Source: AP-15 sp963702685
GTDB lineage: Bacteria > Pseudomonadota > Alphaproteobacteria > ATCC43930 > CGMCC-115725
Assembly (NCBI GenBank): GCA_963702685.1
Contig: CAVPDQ010000012.1
Location: forward strand, 1-64,000
DNA length: 64,000 bases
Reading direction: 5' to 3'
How positions within the stretch are numbered: the first letter of the stretch is position 1; the number at the start of each line of letters is the position of its first letter. The notes below the pieces were generated by a model that did not search any database, was not told the origin of the DNA, and saw only the letters and a program-made list of their open reading frames with translations. A program made the position numbers and the translations under genes. This document shows, one piece after another, positions 61,896 through 64,000 of the stretch.

Positions 61896-63301
61896 TTGCG
61901 CGGGCCGTTCTGCAGGCTGTGTTCGTTGCCGGGACTGGGCATGGTCGCCGTCCTCGGCCTCATCGTCGCGCCGGTCGCTGCCTACGCCGATGCCGGGGCC
62001 GGTCGCCAAGCCTACCAAAACGGCGATTATGCCCGAGCCGAGGCCGAGTGGCAGGCGGCCGCCGACAAGAAGGATCCCGAAGCCGAGTTCGGCCTAGGCA
62101 ATCTTTATGAATTCGGCGCTGGCGACCTGGCGCAGGATTATCGGCGCGCCGCCTATTGGTACCGAAGGGCCGCTAGGCAACGCAATGTCGCGGCGGAATA
62201 CCGTCTGTCGCTGATCTACGGCGCCGGCAGCGACGATTTCGTGAGCGATCTCGCCGAGGCCGAGAAATGGGCGGATCTCAGCGATTCGAAGCCACGGCGT
62301 CTGGGGTAGCCGGGCCGCCGATTTCAAACGGCTGCTCGAACTCGGCGGCGACATCCGACGAACGCGCCGAGGGTGAAAAGCGGGCGGCGGCCTGGACCGC
62401 TGCGCTCGCTGTCGCCAACACCGCCCCCGCCGCTACTCCGGCCGCCGCGTCGCCGCCCCCGCCGCCCTCACTGCCGGTGAAACCCGGCGGCTGCCCCGGC
62501 TGGCCATTTCCGACCTTGCCGTGCACCGAGCAGTTTCCGGCGTTGACCGGAACGCCGTCGCCGACGGGCGCGCCGCAACTCGCCGCCGTGGCCCGGCTGC
62601 CCCGAGCGCCGGAAACAAAACCGCCGCTCGCGGCGCTGAACGACGCGCTGGTGGCGATCGATTGCGCGTCGCTGCGCAGCCATATAGCGGGAGATGGCGC
62701 GGCCGTCGTCACCGGCACAGTTCCCGATGTCGGAGCGAAATCAAGGCTGGAGCAGGTGGTGGCGCGGTATTTTCCGTCGAGCCGCAACGAGATCGACATC
62801 GACATCGTGCCGCCGCCGGTCTGCCGTGCCCTGGTCGCGCTCGAACGGCTGCGACCCTCCGGTGCCACCGGCAAACGCAACCTCTCCCTGCGTCTCGACA
62901 ACGGCACCACCCGGTTGCGGCAAGGCGACCCGATCGCGCTCGACGTGCGGGGACCGGATTATCCGACCTCTCTACGCATTGATTATTTCGCGCTTGATGG
63001 GCAGGTGCTGCATCTGAAGCCCGAGAAAGGAGAAGCGCCGCCGAGCCTCGCGGCCGGCAGTGCGCGCCGGTTCGGCAACTCGGCGAACGGCGACGACTGG
63101 CAGGCCGGCGGTGAGCCGTTCGGCATCGAATTAATCGCGGTTGTCGCGACACCGGTCCCTTTGCAGCTGGGCAATCGCCCGCGCATCGAAGAGGCCGCCT
63201 CCTATTTGCGCGACCTCAAGCAGGCCGTCGAACGTGACGACAGAAATGCTGCGCACCCAGCCCTTGCCGCGACCCTCCTTGTCGAGACGAGCGGCCGTTA
63301 A
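61896..63301 (+). CDS. secreted Sel1-repeat protein with kinase-like sensor module, two frameshifts
   Basis: A TTG at 61896 with GGAG nine bases upstream opens a signal peptide (MVAVLGLIVAPVAAYADA) and Sel1 repeats (YQNGDYARAEAEWQAAADKK, AAYWYRRAARQRNVAAEYRL). The sense frame shifts near 62290 (through WGSRAADFKRLLELGGDI) and again near 62358 into DERAEGEKRAAAWTAALA and on to 63301; each shift equals one extra base. The C-terminal half (CASLRSHIAGDGAAVVTGTV, QGDPIALDVRGPDYPTSLRI, DGQVLHLKPE, EEAASYLRDLKQAVE) matches the periplasmic part of the PpkA-like kinase at 25672-27420. The protein is probably periplasmic. Confidence 0.75.
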
Positions 63302-63417
63302 TCAATGGGGACAGAACGGGAAACTGACTGAGTGATCCGACTATATCGCCCAGTGGCGCAATGCAGCCGACGGCTTACCTAAATGGGGTCGATTGAACTT
63401 ACGGAGGGATGGCGGAC

Positions 63418-63963
63418 ATGGCTAATACGATCGGGCGTCGCCAGCTCCTTGTTGCATCCGCCGGCGCGGCGCTGGGCGCCCTGGCGCCGCCCACCTGGGC
63501 GCAGGCGGCGACACAGACGGGGTTTCCCTCGGAACGCTGGGTCAACATCGTCTTCACGCCGACCGGCGAGCGCTATGCCGACCGGTATTTCTGGAACGGC
63601 GTCTACAGCATGGCCGCGGTGCGCCAGTTTTCATGGACCTGCCGCGATTTCCGCGCCAATGAATGGAAATGGATCCATCCCTGGCTGATGGATCTCGTAT
63701 TTGTACTCCACTGGAAATACGATAAAAACCTGATCAGCATCTTCAGCGGATATCGCAGCCCCCAGACCAACGCGCAGATCGAAGGTTCTGCCCTCAATTC
63801 GCAGCACACGCGGGCGATGGCGCTCGATATCCACATCCCGGATGTCGACAATGAAGCGGTCGCCCGCGATCTGAAGAAGATCATTTACGGGGGCACAGGG
63901 ATGTATCCGGGCCGCGGCTTCACCCATTTCGATTTCGGTCCGCTGCGCAGTTGGGTCAGTTGA
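63418..63963 (+). CDS. DUF882 (M15-type) murein peptidase-like protein, Tat-exported
   Basis: The 181-residue protein starts at the ATG at 63418, ten bases after GGAGG; an ATG at 63409 directly abuts that site. A twin-arginine signal (GRRQLLVASAGAALGALAPP) is followed by the DUF882 domain: FSGYRSPQTNAQIEGSALNS, QHTRAMALDIHIPD and RGFTHFDFGPLRSW. The Ser-Gly-Tyr-Arg-Ser, His-x-x-x-x-Ala-x-D and HxD elements give the zinc ligands of M15 peptidases, so it is expected to trim peptidoglycan crosslinks in the periplasm. Confidence 0.9.
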   Translation: MANTIGRRQLLVASAGAALGALAPPTWAQAATQTGFPSERWVNIVFTPTGERYADRYFWNGVYSMAAVRQFSWTCRDFRANEWKWIHPWLMDLVFVLHWKYDKNLISIFSGYRSPQTNAQIEGSALNSQHTRAMALDIHIPDVDNEAVARDLKKIIYGGTGMYPGRGFTHFDFGPLRSWVS

Positions 63964-64000
63964 TAAGCCGGCTGGCCAGATTGTAGCGGCGGCGAGATGG

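Overview
The window is high-GC throughout and its gene families point to an alphaproteobacterium (Rhodospirillales or Hyphomicrobiales-like): Crp/Fnr with a GroES-GroEL pair under a CIRCE-like site, TreZ, CheB-CheR sensor fusions, and a type VI secretion system (T6SS) of the kind that lacks TssJ and carries TagJ, PpkA, PppA, Fha and TagF. No rRNA or tRNA gene and no CRISPR array was found, so the genus cannot be fixed.

Region 1 (1-3.6 kb) is mobile: a group II intron with its maturase sits directly upstream of, and probably inside, an IS1380-type element whose transposase is broken by a small palindrome and a frameshift. Region 2 (3.6-9.6 kb) holds small envelope proteins separated by two near-identical terminator hairpins, then treZ overlapping a glycogen-debranching-type glucosidase. 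Region 3 (9.7-18.2 kb) has a giant CheB-CheR-PAS-histidine kinase-receiver-receiver-LuxR protein (two frameshifts), a Crp/Fnr regulator, and groES-groEL. Region 4 (18.2-25.6 kb) is a gene graveyard: truncated genes joined head to head, IS66 and IS630 scraps, a decayed DEAD/DEAH helicase cut by an ArdC antirestriction gene, and the first codons of a ParB-like gene. ArdC and the ParB-like fragment share the same two-stem RNA leader.

Region 5 (25.6-58.3 kb) is the T6SS island. One leftward block carries tssA, tssB, tssC, a second tssC-like gene, tagJ, tssE, tssF, tssG, a methyltransferase and the PpkA-like kinase. A rightward pair is clpV-hcp. A second leftward block carries tagH (fha), tssK, tssL (with an OmpA domain), tssM, tagF and pppA. 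A vgrG (one frameshift) with two downstream accessory genes reads rightward towards a DUF4280 PAAR-like gene, which ends a leftward operon encoding a heme-c/HAMP sensor, a second Hanks-type kinase and a peptidoglycan-binding-like protein. PpkA, PppA and the FHA protein together form a threonine-phosphorylation switch for the apparatus.

Region 6 (59.2-64 kb) has cyclase-TPR and IS1182 remnants, an NfeD-slipin membrane pair, a secreted Sel1-repeat protein whose C-terminal half matches the periplasmic part of the T6SS kinase (two frameshifts), and a DUF882 murein-peptidase-like protein. Several otherwise complete genes carry single-base shifts that all look like one extra base, so sequencing or assembly error should be excluded before calling them pseudogenes.
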